Below, piece after piece: positions 23,686 through 31,107 of a stretch of DNA of 35,435 nt; positions within the stretch are counted from its first letter, which is position 1; each line of letters begins with the position of its first letter. The notes under the pieces are model-generated. The model searched no databases and was not told the origin of the DNA. It saw only the letters and a program-made list of their open reading frames with translations. Source of the stretch: an uncultured Bacteroidales bacterium (GTDB lineage: Bacteria; Bacteroidota; Bacteroidia; Bacteroidales; Bacteroidaceae); assembly GCA_902771725.1 (NCBI GenBank), contig CACXXT010000026.1:9956-45390 (forward strand), in the 5' to 3' direction. A program made the position numbers and the translations under genes.

Positions 23686-24648
23686 CTACACGGCACAGCT
23701 GAAGGAGTCCACAATCCCAATGAGGTGATGCACCTCGTCGGTTACCAGCACGGCGTGAATCTTATTGCGATACATCAGCTGCTGGATCTCATTGATTTTC
23801 ATATCCTCGCGGACACACTTCGGCGTACTCGTCATCACATCTGCCACGGTGACGTTGAAGAATCTGTCCTGCAGGCGTTCCATGGCCCGGCGGACGTCGC
23901 CGTCGGTGATGATGCCTGCCACTCGGCCGTCGTCGGTCTGCGGCACCACGAGTCCCAGCCTTGAGCGGCTGACGAGTATCACGGCCTCGGAGAGCGGCGT
24001 TGTAAGGGGGCATACCGGCAGATCCTCGGTGCGCATCACGTCGCGCGCGGTGGTCAGCAGCCGCCGCCCCAGCGAGCCTCCGGGATGGAACTGGGCGTAG
24101 TCACGCGCCTTGAAGTGCCGCACCTCCATCAGCGCTATGGCCAGTGCATCGCCGATGGCCATCTGTGCTGTGGTGGAGCTGGTGGGAGCGAGGTTCAGGG
24201 GACATGCCTCGTGCGGGACGTGGAGCAGGATGTGGTGGTCTGCATGGCGCGCCAGCAGCGATTCCGCGTTGCCCGAGATGCCGATGAGCGTGATGCCGCG
24301 TTCCTTCAGCGAGGGGATGATGCGCAGCAGTTCGTCGGTATTACCGCTATTGCTCAAGGCTACGACGACGTCCGTGGCTGAAATCATTCCCAGGTCGCCG
24401 TGGAAGGCATCCAAGGGGTTGAGGTAGAAAGAAGGAGTTCCCGTGCTGGCGAGCGTGGCCGCCACCTTGGCTGCTACGTGTCCGCTCTTCCCCACTCCGG
24501 TGACGATGACCTTGCCCTGGCATTGCGCTATGAGCTCCACCACGCGGTCGAACTCGTCGTCCAGCTGGGGTATGATGTTCTGGATGGCTTCGGCCTCGTC
24601 GCGCAGACAGCGTACCGCGACCTCCTTGACATTTATATTATTAACCAT
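23686..24648 (-). CDS. kdsD: Arabinose-5-phosphate isomerase (KpsF/GutQ/KdsD family)
   Basis: KdsD converts ribulose 5-phosphate to arabinose 5-phosphate, the precursor of KDO. The SIS domain (residues about 1-185) has GKVIVTGVGKSGHVAAKVAAT, LALSNSGNTDEL-like VVALSNSGNTDELL, and LAPTSSTTAQMAIGDALAIAL. Two CBS domains follow from DVMRTEDLPVCPL and VMTSTPKCVREDMKINEIQQL. Its 320 residues are normal. The kdsA stop is 4 bases upstream, which strongly supports the KDO role over a sugar-alcohol role. It is followed without a gap by the phospholipase-D-like gene. Confidence 0.95.
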   Translation of the reverse strand: MVNNINVKEVAVRCLRDEAEAIQNIIPQLDDEFDRVVELIAQCQGKVIVTGVGKSGHVAAKVAATLASTGTPSFYLNPLDAFHGDLGMISATDVVVALSNSGNTDELLRIIPSLKERGITLIGISGNAESLLARHADHHILLHVPHEACPLNLAPTSSTTAQMAIGDALAIALMEVRHFKARDYAQFHPGGSLGRRLLTTARDVMRTEDLPVCPLTTPLSEAVILVSRSRLGLVVPQTDDGRVAGIITDGDVRRAMERLQDRFFNVTVADVMTSTPKCVREDMKINEIQQLMYRNKIHAVLVTDEVHHLIGIVDSFSCAV

Positions 24649-24652
24649 TATC

Positions 24653-25405
24653 TCAAATCAAACTTTTAATCACCTGTTCCAGATCCTCCAGGCGCAGCAT
24701 GTTCGGTCCGTCGGAGAGTGCATGATCTGGATCAGGATGTGTCTCGAAGAAATATCCCGTAGCGCCGAACGCCTTGGCAGCCAGGGCCATGGCAGGCACG
24801 AACTCGCGGTTGCCACCCGTCTTGCCTCCGGCCGCTCCAGGTCGCTGCACGCTGTGCGTGCAGTCCATGACGACCCTCGGTGTCCATCGCAGCATGTCGG
24901 GTATGTTCCGGAAATCCACCACCAGGTTGTTGTATCCGAACGAGTTTCCCCGCTCCGTCAGCCAGACGTCCACGGCTCCGCTCTGGCGGCATTTCTCCAC
25001 GGGGTATTGCATATCGGCTCCGGACAGAAACTGTGCCTTCTTCACGTTCACCACCCTGCCCGTGCGTGCCGCCGCCACGAGCAAGTCCGTCTGGCGGCAG
25101 AGGAAGGCTGGTATCTGCAGCACGTCCACAATCTCGGCCACCGGTGCAGCCTGACAGGACTCGTGGATATCCGTCAGCAGGCGCAGGCCATGCTTCGAGC
25201 GCACATCTGCCAGCATCTGCAGTCCGCGCTCCATTCCGGGTCCGCGGAACGAGGCCAGGCTCGTGCGGTTGGCCTTGTCGAACGAGGCCTTGAAGTACAC
25301 TTCGATATCATATTTCCGCTGCAGGCGGACCAGTTCAGAGGCCACGACGTCGAGCACTTCAGCGCTCTCAATGACACAGGGCCCGGCGATGAAAAGAGGT
25401 TTCAA
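24653..25405 (-). CDS. kdsA: 3-deoxy-8-phosphooctulonate synthase (KDO-8-phosphate synthase)
   Basis: KdsA condenses arabinose 5-phosphate and phosphoenolpyruvate into KDO-8-phosphate for the lipopolysaccharide inner core. Motifs seen are LFIAGPCVIES, VYFKASFDKANRTS, FRGPGMERGL, LTDIHE, QIPAFLCRQTDLLVAAA, NVKKAQFLSG, LTERGNSFGYNNLVVDFR and DCTHSVQRPG. The length of 250 residues is slightly short because the N-terminus starts directly at the first barrel strand. The start codon is TTG; an in-frame TAA four codons upstream rules out a longer form. It is the first gene of a kdsA-kdsD-phospholipase-D-like unit with its own promoter. Confidence 0.96.
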   Translation of the reverse strand: MKPLFIAGPCVIESAEVLDVVASELVRLQRKYDIEVYFKASFDKANRTSLASFRGPGMERGLQMLADVRSKHGLRLLTDIHESCQAAPVAEIVDVLQIPAFLCRQTDLLVAAARTGRVVNVKKAQFLSGADMQYPVEKCRQSGAVDVWLTERGNSFGYNNLVVDFRNIPDMLRWTPRVVMDCTHSVQRPGAAGGKTGGNREFVPAMALAAKAFGATGYFFETHPDPDHALSDGPNMLRLEDLEQVIKSLI

Positions 25406-25443
25406 AGGGCTGAGAGTTTAATCCATTTTAGCATTTCAGCGTG

Positions 25444-25474
25444 CAAAATTACAGGAAAACGCGCGCGTAAGCAA
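25444..25474 (-). promoter_or_regulatory. Promoter for the kdsA operon
   Basis: On the minus strand TTG (25472-25474) is followed after 20 bases by TAATTTTG (25444-25451). The leader to the TTG start is about 30 bases. Confidence 0.75.
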
Positions 25475-25525
25475 GTTTTCGGAGAAAAAAACGCCGCTCT
25501 TTCCGATTATTTGAACAAAAAGAAG

Positions 25526-25533
25526 TACTTTTG
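25526..25533 (+). promoter_or_regulatory. Promoter -7 box for the MaoC-like gene and dapA
   Basis: TACTTTTG matches TAnnTTTG and lies 21 bases before the start codon at 25555. A TTTG occurs only 12 bases upstream, so the -33 element is uncertain. Confidence 0.6.
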
Positions 25534-25554
25534 CACCCGAAAACGATTTGAATT

Positions 25555-26025
25555 ATGTCCAAAGTCATCATTAACTGCTACGAAGACTTCGAGCAACTGC
25601 TCGGAAAAGAAATTGGAGTCTCAGACTATCTGAAGGTCGACCAACAGCGTATCAACCTCTTTGCCGACGCCACCCTTGACCACCAATGGATCCACGTCGA
25701 TGAGGAGCGCTGCAAGACCGAGAGCCCCTTCCACCAGACCATCGTCCACGGCTACCTCACCCTCTCCCTGCTGCCCTACCTCTGGGACCAGATCATCCAG
25801 GTCAACAACCTCGAGCGCCTCGTCAACTACGGTCTGGACAAAATGAAATTCGGCCAGCCCGTGCTCAGCGGCCAGAGCGTGCGCCTGCGCACCACCATGG
25901 AAGCCGTGGCCAACCTGCGGGGCGCCATCCGCATGAGCATGCGCTTCAAGATTGAAATCCAGGAGACTGGCAAGACCGCCCTCGAAGGCATCTCCACCTT
26001 CGTCTATTACTTCAAGAAAAACTAA
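25555..26025 (+). CDS. MaoC-like (R)-specific enoyl-CoA hydratase family protein
   Basis: This is a hot-dog-fold hydratase-like protein of 156 residues. The catalytic pair of the family is visible as Asp42 and His47 in FADATLDHQWIHVD, the equivalent of the DxNPxH motif. A conserved HGYLTLSLLPYL helix and the KMKFGQPVLSGQSVRLR strand follow. These proteins hydrate trans-2-enoyl-CoA or similar acyl thioesters; the physiological substrate here is unknown. dapA starts 20 bases downstream on the same strand, so the two are probably co-transcribed, although the metabolic link is not obvious. Confidence 0.9.
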   Translation: MSKVIINCYEDFEQLLGKEIGVSDYLKVDQQRINLFADATLDHQWIHVDEERCKTESPFHQTIVHGYLTLSLLPYLWDQIIQVNNLERLVNYGLDKMKFGQPVLSGQSVRLRTTMEAVANLRGAIRMSMRFKIEIQETGKTALEGISTFVYYFKKN

Positions 26026-26045
26026 GTATCGACACCCCCTGACAC

Positions 26046-26939
26046 ATGGCACAAAATAAATTCCGCGGTCTGGGCATCGCCCTCGTCACCCCCTTCCGCC
26101 CCGACGGCACCATCGACACCGAAGCCCTCATCCGCCTCGTGGAGTACCAGATCACCTCTGGCGCCGACTTCCTCTGCATCATGGGTACCACCGCCGAGAC
26201 TCCCACCCTCACCCGCGACGAGAAACGCTGGCTCAAGGCGCTGCTCGTGGAGCGAGTGGCAGGCCGCGTGCCTTTGCTCATGGGATGCGGAGGCAACTGC
26301 ACCGCCGCCGTCGTCGAGGAACTGCGCGACACCGACTGGACCGGCATCGACGGCGTGCTCTCCGTCTGCCCCATGTACAACAAGCCCTCGCAGGAAGGGC
26401 TCTACCAGCACTTCCGCGCCATCGCACTGGCATCCCCCGTCCCCGTGGTATTATATAATGTACCCGGGCGCACGGGCGTGAACATGACCGCCGAGACCAC
26501 GCTGCGCCTGGCGCGCGACTTCGAGAACATCGTGGCCATCAAGGAAGCCAGCGGCAACATCACCCAGATGGACGACATCATCAAGAACAAGCCCGAGGGC
26601 TTTGACGTCATCTCCGGCGACGACGGCATCACCTTCCCGCTCATCACCCTCGGCGCCGTGGGCGTCATCAGCGTCATCGGCAACGCCCTGCCGCGGGAGT
26701 TCTCCCGCATGGTGCGCCTGGCCCTCCATGGCGACTACGCCTCCGCGCTGCACATCCACCACAAGTTCGCCGAACTCTTCAAACTCCTCTTCGTCGACGG
26801 CAACCCCGCCGGCGTCAAGGCCATGCTCCACGCCATGGGCATGATCGAGAACCAGCTGCGCCTGCCCCTCGTGCCCACGCGCCTGACCACCATGGAGCAG
26901 ATCTCCGCCATCCTCCGCGAACTCCACATCAAGTACTGA
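26046..26939 (+). CDS. dapA: 4-hydroxy-tetrahydrodipicolinate synthase
   Basis: DapA condenses pyruvate with aspartate semialdehyde in lysine and diaminopimelate synthesis, so it also supplies peptidoglycan. It is a TIM-barrel aldolase of 297 residues. The motifs GLGIALVTPFRPDGTID, GTTAETPTLTRDEK and VCPMYNKPSQEGLYQHF are clear. Tyr137 (YNVPGRTGVNM) and the Schiff-base Lys166 (VAIKEASGNITQM) occupy the catalytic positions. GDDGITFPLITLGAVGVISV follows. Related DapA-family aldolases exist, but TTAETPTL and the Tyr/Lys context favour DapA. The next plus-strand terminator lies about 250 bases downstream. Confidence 0.95.
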   Translation: MAQNKFRGLGIALVTPFRPDGTIDTEALIRLVEYQITSGADFLCIMGTTAETPTLTRDEKRWLKALLVERVAGRVPLLMGCGGNCTAAVVEELRDTDWTGIDGVLSVCPMYNKPSQEGLYQHFRAIALASPVPVVLYNVPGRTGVNMTAETTLRLARDFENIVAIKEASGNITQMDDIIKNKPEGFDVISGDDGITFPLITLGAVGVISVIGNALPREFSRMVRLALHGDYASALHIHHKFAELFKLLFVDGNPAGVKAMLHAMGMIENQLRLPLVPTRLTTMEQISAILRELHIKY

Positions 26940-26997
26940 GGGGCGACAGGATACGAGGTCGTCCTATTGTATTCAGACTGAATTAACCTTTTTTGAA

Positions 26998-27084
26998 CGC
27001 CCTGAAAGGGGCGAGTGTTTTCACATCGTAAAAAGCCCAGGGCGAATGCCCTGGGCTGACTGCTTAATGCCCTTTCAGGGGGCG
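26998..27084. repeat. Nested palindromic element downstream of dapA
   Basis: An outer inverted repeat pairs CGCCCTGAAAGGGGC (26998-27012) with GCCCTTTCAGGGGGCG (27069-27084). A perfect inner hairpin AGCCCAGGGC-GAAT-GCCCTGGGCT (27034-27057) lies between. The two-level structure looks like a small non-autonomous mobile or REP-type element rather than a terminator. Its right arm supplies the stop codon of a short minus-strand gene remnant. Confidence 0.8.
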
Positions 27085-27173
27085 CTGTCGCGGGAGAAGT
27101 GCTCGAAGTCCACGGCGCCCTTGTGCTTGAAACTCGGTTCGAAGGAACCCAGTTCGCAAAGTGCATTTGTTTT
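27075..27173 (-). pseudogene. Possible C-terminal gene remnant
   Basis: A 32-residue frame between two TGA codons has coding-like character (ELGSFEPSFKHKGAVDFEHF, then SRDSAP) but no start codon and no neighbouring continuation. Its stop lies in the right arm of the palindromic element. It may be the end of a gene cut off by insertion or deletion, or chance. I cannot name the parent gene. Confidence 0.25.
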
Positions 27174-27185
27174 TCAGACAGACAG

Positions 27186-27217
27186 CCCCGTTCTCTTAAC
27201 TCTGAGGACGGGGTTTT
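27186..27217 (+). terminator. Rho-independent terminator downstream of dapA
   Basis: CCCCGTTCTC (27186-27195) pairs with GAGGACGGGG (27204-27213) over 10 positions with one G-U pair. An 8-base loop separates the arms and TTTT follows. Read on the plus strand this is a standard terminator; the minus-strand reading lacks a T-run. Confidence 0.75.
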
Positions 27218-27266
27218 GTGTTTCCGGGGAGAGGGGTGGGACGTCCTCCAGGAACTGTGCTGTTCA

Positions 27267-29009
27267 TCAGTCGGGAAAGAGGATGGCGCGGTCGCGGGCG
27301 AGGGCTGCGGGTGCCCAGTCGTCGGGGATGAAGCGCCAGTTCTGGCGGGTGCGCGGACGGATGCGGCCTTTCTGGCGGATGCGCTGGATGAGGTGGTAGC
27401 GGAGGTCGTGGTCCGTGCTGGCTACGACGCGCGAGGGGAGCTCCGAGAGGGGGATGCCGGCGCCGCGGGTGAGGAGTTCGCCGCCGCCGTTGCCGCGGTA
27501 GCTGTTGGTGGCCACGAGGTATTCGCGCTCGAGGCTGAAGGGAGTGCCGTCCTCCATGGAGAGGATGGTAACCTTCTGGCCGTCGGGCTTGGAGACGTCC
27601 ACGGTGTAGCAGATGCCTGCCGCGGAGTCAAAGTTGAACGCCATGTTCTTCAGCCCCAGACGCCGCCCGCCGTCGAGCACGCTGTCGAGCAGCAGGATGT
27701 GGTCGTCGGGCGAGTGCATGGTGGCTGCCCAAAGGTCGTAGCTCATCTCGAGGAAGTCGCGGATCTCGCGGCCGCTGAGGCGCATGGTGTAGAGGAGGTT
27801 CTCGTACTTGTAGAGGGCGAACATGTCCGAGACGTGGGTCATGCCGGCCTCGATGGTGGCATCGAAGCTGAGGGGTGCTGCGAAGGAGATCTGCGCGCCC
27901 TGACTCAGTTCCAGTTGGAGGTCGTGGATGAGGTCGATGAAGGCCGAGGGGCCGAAGAAGGCGTCGCGCTCGTGCACCGCCGAGGCGAACACGCCCACCT
28001 CTTCCCGCATGTAGGCTGCCACGGCGTTGCGCTCGTCGGCGTACCAGTCCTCCGGCCGTACTTCGCAGTCTCCGCTCTGCATCAGTTCACGGGCATCGAC
28101 GAAGCTGCCGTCCATGCGCACGCCCATGACCTTGTCGCCGCGCCGCTGCACCTCGATGTCCACCTGGCAGATGCAGGCTGCGGTGCTGGTGGGGCCTATG
28201 CAGAGGATGCTGTCGCCGTCGGGCGTGGCCACACGCTCCATGTGGCGCCGGTGGTCGTGGCCGTAGAGCACCAGATCCAGTCCGGACACCTGCTGCGCCA
28301 CCATCCGCGCCTCGTTCTCGCAGTAGTCTGGGGTGCGGATGCCGCCTTCGGCATCGATTCCGGAGTGGAACAGTCCCACGATCAGGTGCGGATGCTCGCG
28401 CTCCTGGATGACAGGCACCCAGTACCTGGCGGCGGACACCATGTCGTCGAAGCGCAGTCCCGTCCACATATTCCGCGGCACCCAATTGGGGATGGCGGGC
28501 GACGTCAGCCCGAGGAAGGCGATGCGTACGCCCTGGCGCTCTATAATATAATAAGGTGTAAGGTAGGGCTCGCCTGTCTGCTCGTCCACCACGTTGGCTC
28601 CCAGCACGGGGAAGTCACACTGACTGATCCATCGGTCGTAAACGGCGTGCCCGGCCTCGATGTCGTGGTTACCGATCGTGGCCACGTCGTAGTGCACGCG
28701 GTTCATGGTCTCTGCCACAATGTGCTTCGACAGCGTGTCCACGAAGTTGTAGTAGTAGGCCGCAGGATGCCCCTGCAGCACGTCGCCGCCGTCGGTGAAG
28801 ATGACTCCGTCCGGCATTTCGGCCCTGCAACGGGCCACGTACTGCCCCAGCCGGGGCAGCGAGTCGAGCACGTGGCCGTGGACATCGCTGGTGTGGAGGA
28901 TGCGCAGGCGCACGGTCTCTGTGGGAGTGGTGGAGCAGGAAGTGAGGTTCAGCGTCATGGTCAGTGCAATTGAGGCAGCGGTCAGGATTTGGGATTTGGC
29001 TCGTTTCAT
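27267..29009 (-). CDS. 5'-nucleotidase/UshA-type metallophosphatase lipoprotein
   Basis: This is a predicted periplasmic or outer-membrane lipoprotein phosphatase that releases phosphate from nucleotides or cyclic nucleotides. The signal is MKRAKSQILTAASIALTMTL with lipobox Cys25 in NLTSC. The calcineurin-like metal sites follow in order: LHTSDVHGHV, FTDGGDVLQG, VATIGNHDIEAG, VGLFHSGID and LYGHDHRRH. The 5_nucleotid_C half is seen in LLYTMRLSGREIRDFLEMSYDLW, FNFDSAAGICYTVDVSKPDG and EYLVATNSYRGNGGGELL. Its 580 residues are normal. The start lies 3 bases after the LytTR regulator stop, so it is in one unit with the two-component system. The substrate is inferred. Confidence 0.9.
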   Translation of the reverse strand: MKRAKSQILTAASIALTMTLNLTSCSTTPTETVRLRILHTSDVHGHVLDSLPRLGQYVARCRAEMPDGVIFTDGGDVLQGHPAAYYYNFVDTLSKHIVAETMNRVHYDVATIGNHDIEAGHAVYDRWISQCDFPVLGANVVDEQTGEPYLTPYYIIERQGVRIAFLGLTSPAIPNWVPRNMWTGLRFDDMVSAARYWVPVIQEREHPHLIVGLFHSGIDAEGGIRTPDYCENEARMVAQQVSGLDLVLYGHDHRRHMERVATPDGDSILCIGPTSTAACICQVDIEVQRRGDKVMGVRMDGSFVDARELMQSGDCEVRPEDWYADERNAVAAYMREEVGVFASAVHERDAFFGPSAFIDLIHDLQLELSQGAQISFAAPLSFDATIEAGMTHVSDMFALYKYENLLYTMRLSGREIRDFLEMSYDLWAATMHSPDDHILLLDSVLDGGRRLGLKNMAFNFDSAAGICYTVDVSKPDGQKVTILSMEDGTPFSLEREYLVATNSYRGNGGGELLTRGAGIPLSELPSRVVASTDHDLRYHLIQRIRQKGRIRPRTRQNWRFIPDDWAPAALARDRAILFPD

Positions 29010-29012
29010 ATA

Positions 29013-29744
29013 TCAATGCTTTATGATGCCCCGGTCTGCGACCCAGGCATCGAGGGTATGGCGGTAGTTGTCGCCCACGCTGAGACGGGTGCCGTCGGTC
29101 AGCACGAGGTAGCCTCGCCCGACCTCGCGGATGGCAGCCAGGGCCACGATACTGGAGCGATGAATGCGCAGGAAGCGGTCGGAGGGCAGACGCTCCTCCA
29201 TGGACTTCATCGTGGCCAAGGTAACGACGGGGCGCGGACGGTCCGTGAGGTGGATGCGCAGGTATTCGCCCATGCCCTGGACGTAGCGGACTGCCTTCAG
29301 CGGCAAGGCGATGTCCATGCGGTCGGCGCGCACGCAGATGACATCTGACGAATCCTCACCCTGCTCTGCCCCTCGCGCACGCTCGACCAGCTCCTGGCGG
29401 GCACGCAGGCGCCCGGCGGTCTCGGTGAATTCGCGGAGGGTGAAGGGCTTCAGGAGGTAGTCCACGGCCTCCACCTTGAATCCCGCGATGGCGTACTCGC
29501 TGTAGGCCGTGGTGAAGACCACCAGCGGCGGATCCGGCAGCGAGCGGACGAAGTCCAGTCCGTTGAGGTCGGGCATGTTGATGTCGCAGAAGATGGCGTC
29601 CACCTCGTTGGTGTCCAGCACGTGCTGTGCCTCCACGGCACTCTGGCACAGCGCCACTTGCTGTAGGAATGGCACCTTGCTGATATATGCGGCTATCTGT
29701 CGGAGCGCCAGCGGTTCGTCGTCTATGGCTATTACTCGAAGCAT
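29013..29744 (-). CDS. LytTR-family response regulator
   Basis: This is a cytoplasmic two-component response regulator. The receiver domain (1-120) has the acidic pair IDDEP (Asp8, Asp9), the phospho-acceptor Asp54 in IFCDINMPDLNG, and Lys99 in DYLLKPF. The DNA-binding LytTR domain (about 135-240) shows ICVRADRMDIALPLKAVRYVQGMGEYLRIHL, MKSMEERLPSDRFLRIHRSSIVAL and LSVGDNYRHTL, the usual AgrA/LytR pattern. The histidine kinase gene lies 57 bases upstream on the same strand. A nucleotidase lipoprotein follows. Targets are unknown. Confidence 0.95.
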   Translation of the reverse strand: MLRVIAIDDEPLALRQIAAYISKVPFLQQVALCQSAVEAQHVLDTNEVDAIFCDINMPDLNGLDFVRSLPDPPLVVFTTAYSEYAIAGFKVEAVDYLLKPFTLREFTETAGRLRARQELVERARGAEQGEDSSDVICVRADRMDIALPLKAVRYVQGMGEYLRIHLTDRPRPVVTLATMKSMEERLPSDRFLRIHRSSIVALAAIREVGRGYLVLTDGTRLSVGDNYRHTLDAWVADRGIIKH

Positions 29745-29801
29745 TTTTCTCTGAAATGAAAGAGGTTAGAGGTGAAACAATCGGCAGGGGAAAGGCTGTC
29801 C

Positions 29802-30962
29802 TCAGGCACCGAGCGGGATGTCGAGGTGCACGGCATAGGTGTCCGCCGCCTCACGGAAGTCCAGCTGATAGTTGCCGGGGAAAAGCAGATCTAGCCGCTG
29901 GCGCACATTGCGCAGTCCCAGTCCGCCGGCATCGGCGTCCGCATGGCTCTTGTCCGGGAAACGGCTGTTCGTACAGCTGAAGACGAGGCGACCCTGGCCG
30001 GCCTCGATGGCGATATGGACGAAGGACGTCTGCTGGTAGCTGACGCCATGCTTGAAGGCATTCTCCACGAAGGAGGCAAAGAGCAGGGGAGGCACGCTGC
30101 CCGAAGGAACAGGCGAGGGAACGTCGAAGCGCACCTCCACCTGTTCGCCCAGGCGGATGCGCATCAGCGCGATGTAGTTCCCCACGAAGTCAACCTCCTT
30201 CTGCAGCGAGACCGTCGGACGCTCGGCATCGTACAGCGCATAGCGCAGCAGCCGCGAAAGTTCCACCACAGCCTCCTGGGCCCCCTCGCTATCGATGTCT
30301 ATGAGCGCGTGGATGTTGTTCAGCGTGTTCATCAGGAAATGCGGGTTCACTTGATAGCGCAGGTAGGCCAGCTGATGTTCCAGATTCTGCCGCTCCAGGT
30401 CTTTCATCTTCTGCTCGTTGCTGCGCTGGCGGAAGTAGAACTTGATGCCCAGGTTCATGCCGAGCATGAGGATCAGCACGATGACCGCCACGATGTCATG
30501 CTCGCCCATGAAGGCGGGAGGCCTGTGGTCGCGGTGCGGACGAAGCTCGCCGGGGCGCGACTGACCCGGATGCTCCATACGGTGTTCCATACGGTGTTCC
30601 ATACGGTGCTCCATACGGCGTTCCACGGACGGAGAACTGAACTTCCGTGAAAGATGCGGAGGGCGCGTGGTGCATTGGTAGAAGGTGAACAGGGCTACCA
30701 CCACGGCCACACCTAGCACGTAGTAGCTGCGACGCCGACCGTAGACCAACAGCGGAGCAAGCAGCCAGTTGTGGAGCACGAACACCAACAGGAACGGAGC
30801 CAGACCTATCCACGCACGAAGGATGCGTGACCACTCGAACAGCACGTCGCTGTCGCTGTGGGACATCAGCCACTCAGACAGCAGAGGAGCCGCCAGCAGC
30901 AACAGCCATACCAACGCATACGCCAGATTCTCCTGGCGGGAAGAAAGGGAGGTTTTAGGCAT
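29802..30962 (-). CDS. LytS/YehU-type sensor histidine kinase with MEHR repeats in a periplasmic loop
   Basis: This is a membrane sensor kinase paired with the next gene. The start is ATG at 30962 (MPKTSLSSRQENL...); a longer frame from 31034 crosses the promoter. Four hydrophobic helices lie near residues 14-32, 52-68, 78-96 and 156-176. The His_kinase domain has LAYLRYQVNPHFLMNTLNNI with phospho-acceptor His208. The N box FVENAFKHGV and the glycine box GGLGLRNVRQRL mark the ATPase domain. Between helices 3 and 4, probably in the periplasm, lie four tandem Met-Glu-His-Arg/Pro units followed by a His/Arg/Pro-rich stretch. This loop could sense a metal or polyanion, but that is inference only. 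Confidence 0.92.
   Translation of the reverse strand: MPKTSLSSRQENLAYALVWLLLLAAPLLSEWLMSHSDSDVLFEWSRILRAWIGLAPFLLVFVLHNWLLAPLLVYGRRRSYYVLGVAVVVALFTFYQCTTRPPHLSRKFSSPSVERRMEHRMEHRMEHRMEHPGQSRPGELRPHRDHRPPAFMGEHDIVAVIVLILMLGMNLGIKFYFRQRSNEQKMKDLERQNLEHQLAYLRYQVNPHFLMNTLNNIHALIDIDSEGAQEAVVELSRLLRYALYDAERPTVSLQKEVDFVGNYIALMRIRLGEQVEVRFDVPSPVPSGSVPPLLFASFVENAFKHGVSYQQTSFVHIAIEAGQGRLVFSCTNSRFPDKSHADADAGGLGLRNVRQRLDLLFPGNYQLDFREAADTYAVHLDIPLGA
30571..30618. repeat. Four tandem 12-base repeats in the histidine kinase gene
   Basis: TGYTCCATACGG begins at 30571, 30583, 30595 and 30607, followed by a decayed copy at 30619. The unit encodes Met-Glu-His-Arg (one Pro variant), and the 12-base unit keeps the frame when copies are gained or lost. 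Confidence 0.88.
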
Positions 30963-30983
30963 AACTTGGACTTCAAATCGCTG

Positions 30984-30991
30984 CAAAGTTA
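30984..30991 (-). promoter_or_regulatory. Promoter -7 box for the two-component operon
   Basis: TAACTTTG on the minus strand matches TAnnTTTG, 22 bases before the kinase start. The -33 region is not clear. Confidence 0.6.
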
Positions 30992-31055
30992 GCAAGAAAT
31001 GGTTAAACTTGGCTTTTTTTATCGACAAAACCATGCTTTTTATCTACAAAAAGCG

Positions 31056-31063
31056 TAACTTTG
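31056..31063 (+). promoter_or_regulatory. Promoter -7 box for the DUF4494-like gene and yggS
   Basis: TAACTTTG matches TAnnTTTG with a T-run about 20 bases upstream. It is divergent from the kinase promoter, and the start codon lies 45 bases downstream. Confidence 0.65.
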
Positions 31064-31107
31064 CGCCCGCAAAACGAAAAACTCACATAAAACATACGAA
31101 TACTACA

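Noticed and set aside
22186..23964. Long plus-strand frame opposite the phospholipase-D-like gene and kdsD
   Set aside because: It crosses the boundary between two clear minus-strand genes and has no recognisable domain.
26969..26996. ATTCAG-A-CTGAAT followed by a T-run as a dapA terminator
   Set aside because: The inverted repeat has a one-base centre that cannot form a stable loop; the structure at 27186-27217 is a better terminator.
27099..28973. Long plus-strand frame opposite the nucleotidase gene
   Set aside because: The nucleotidase has all its metal-binding motifs in order; the antisense frame has His/Val/Glu-rich nonsense composition.
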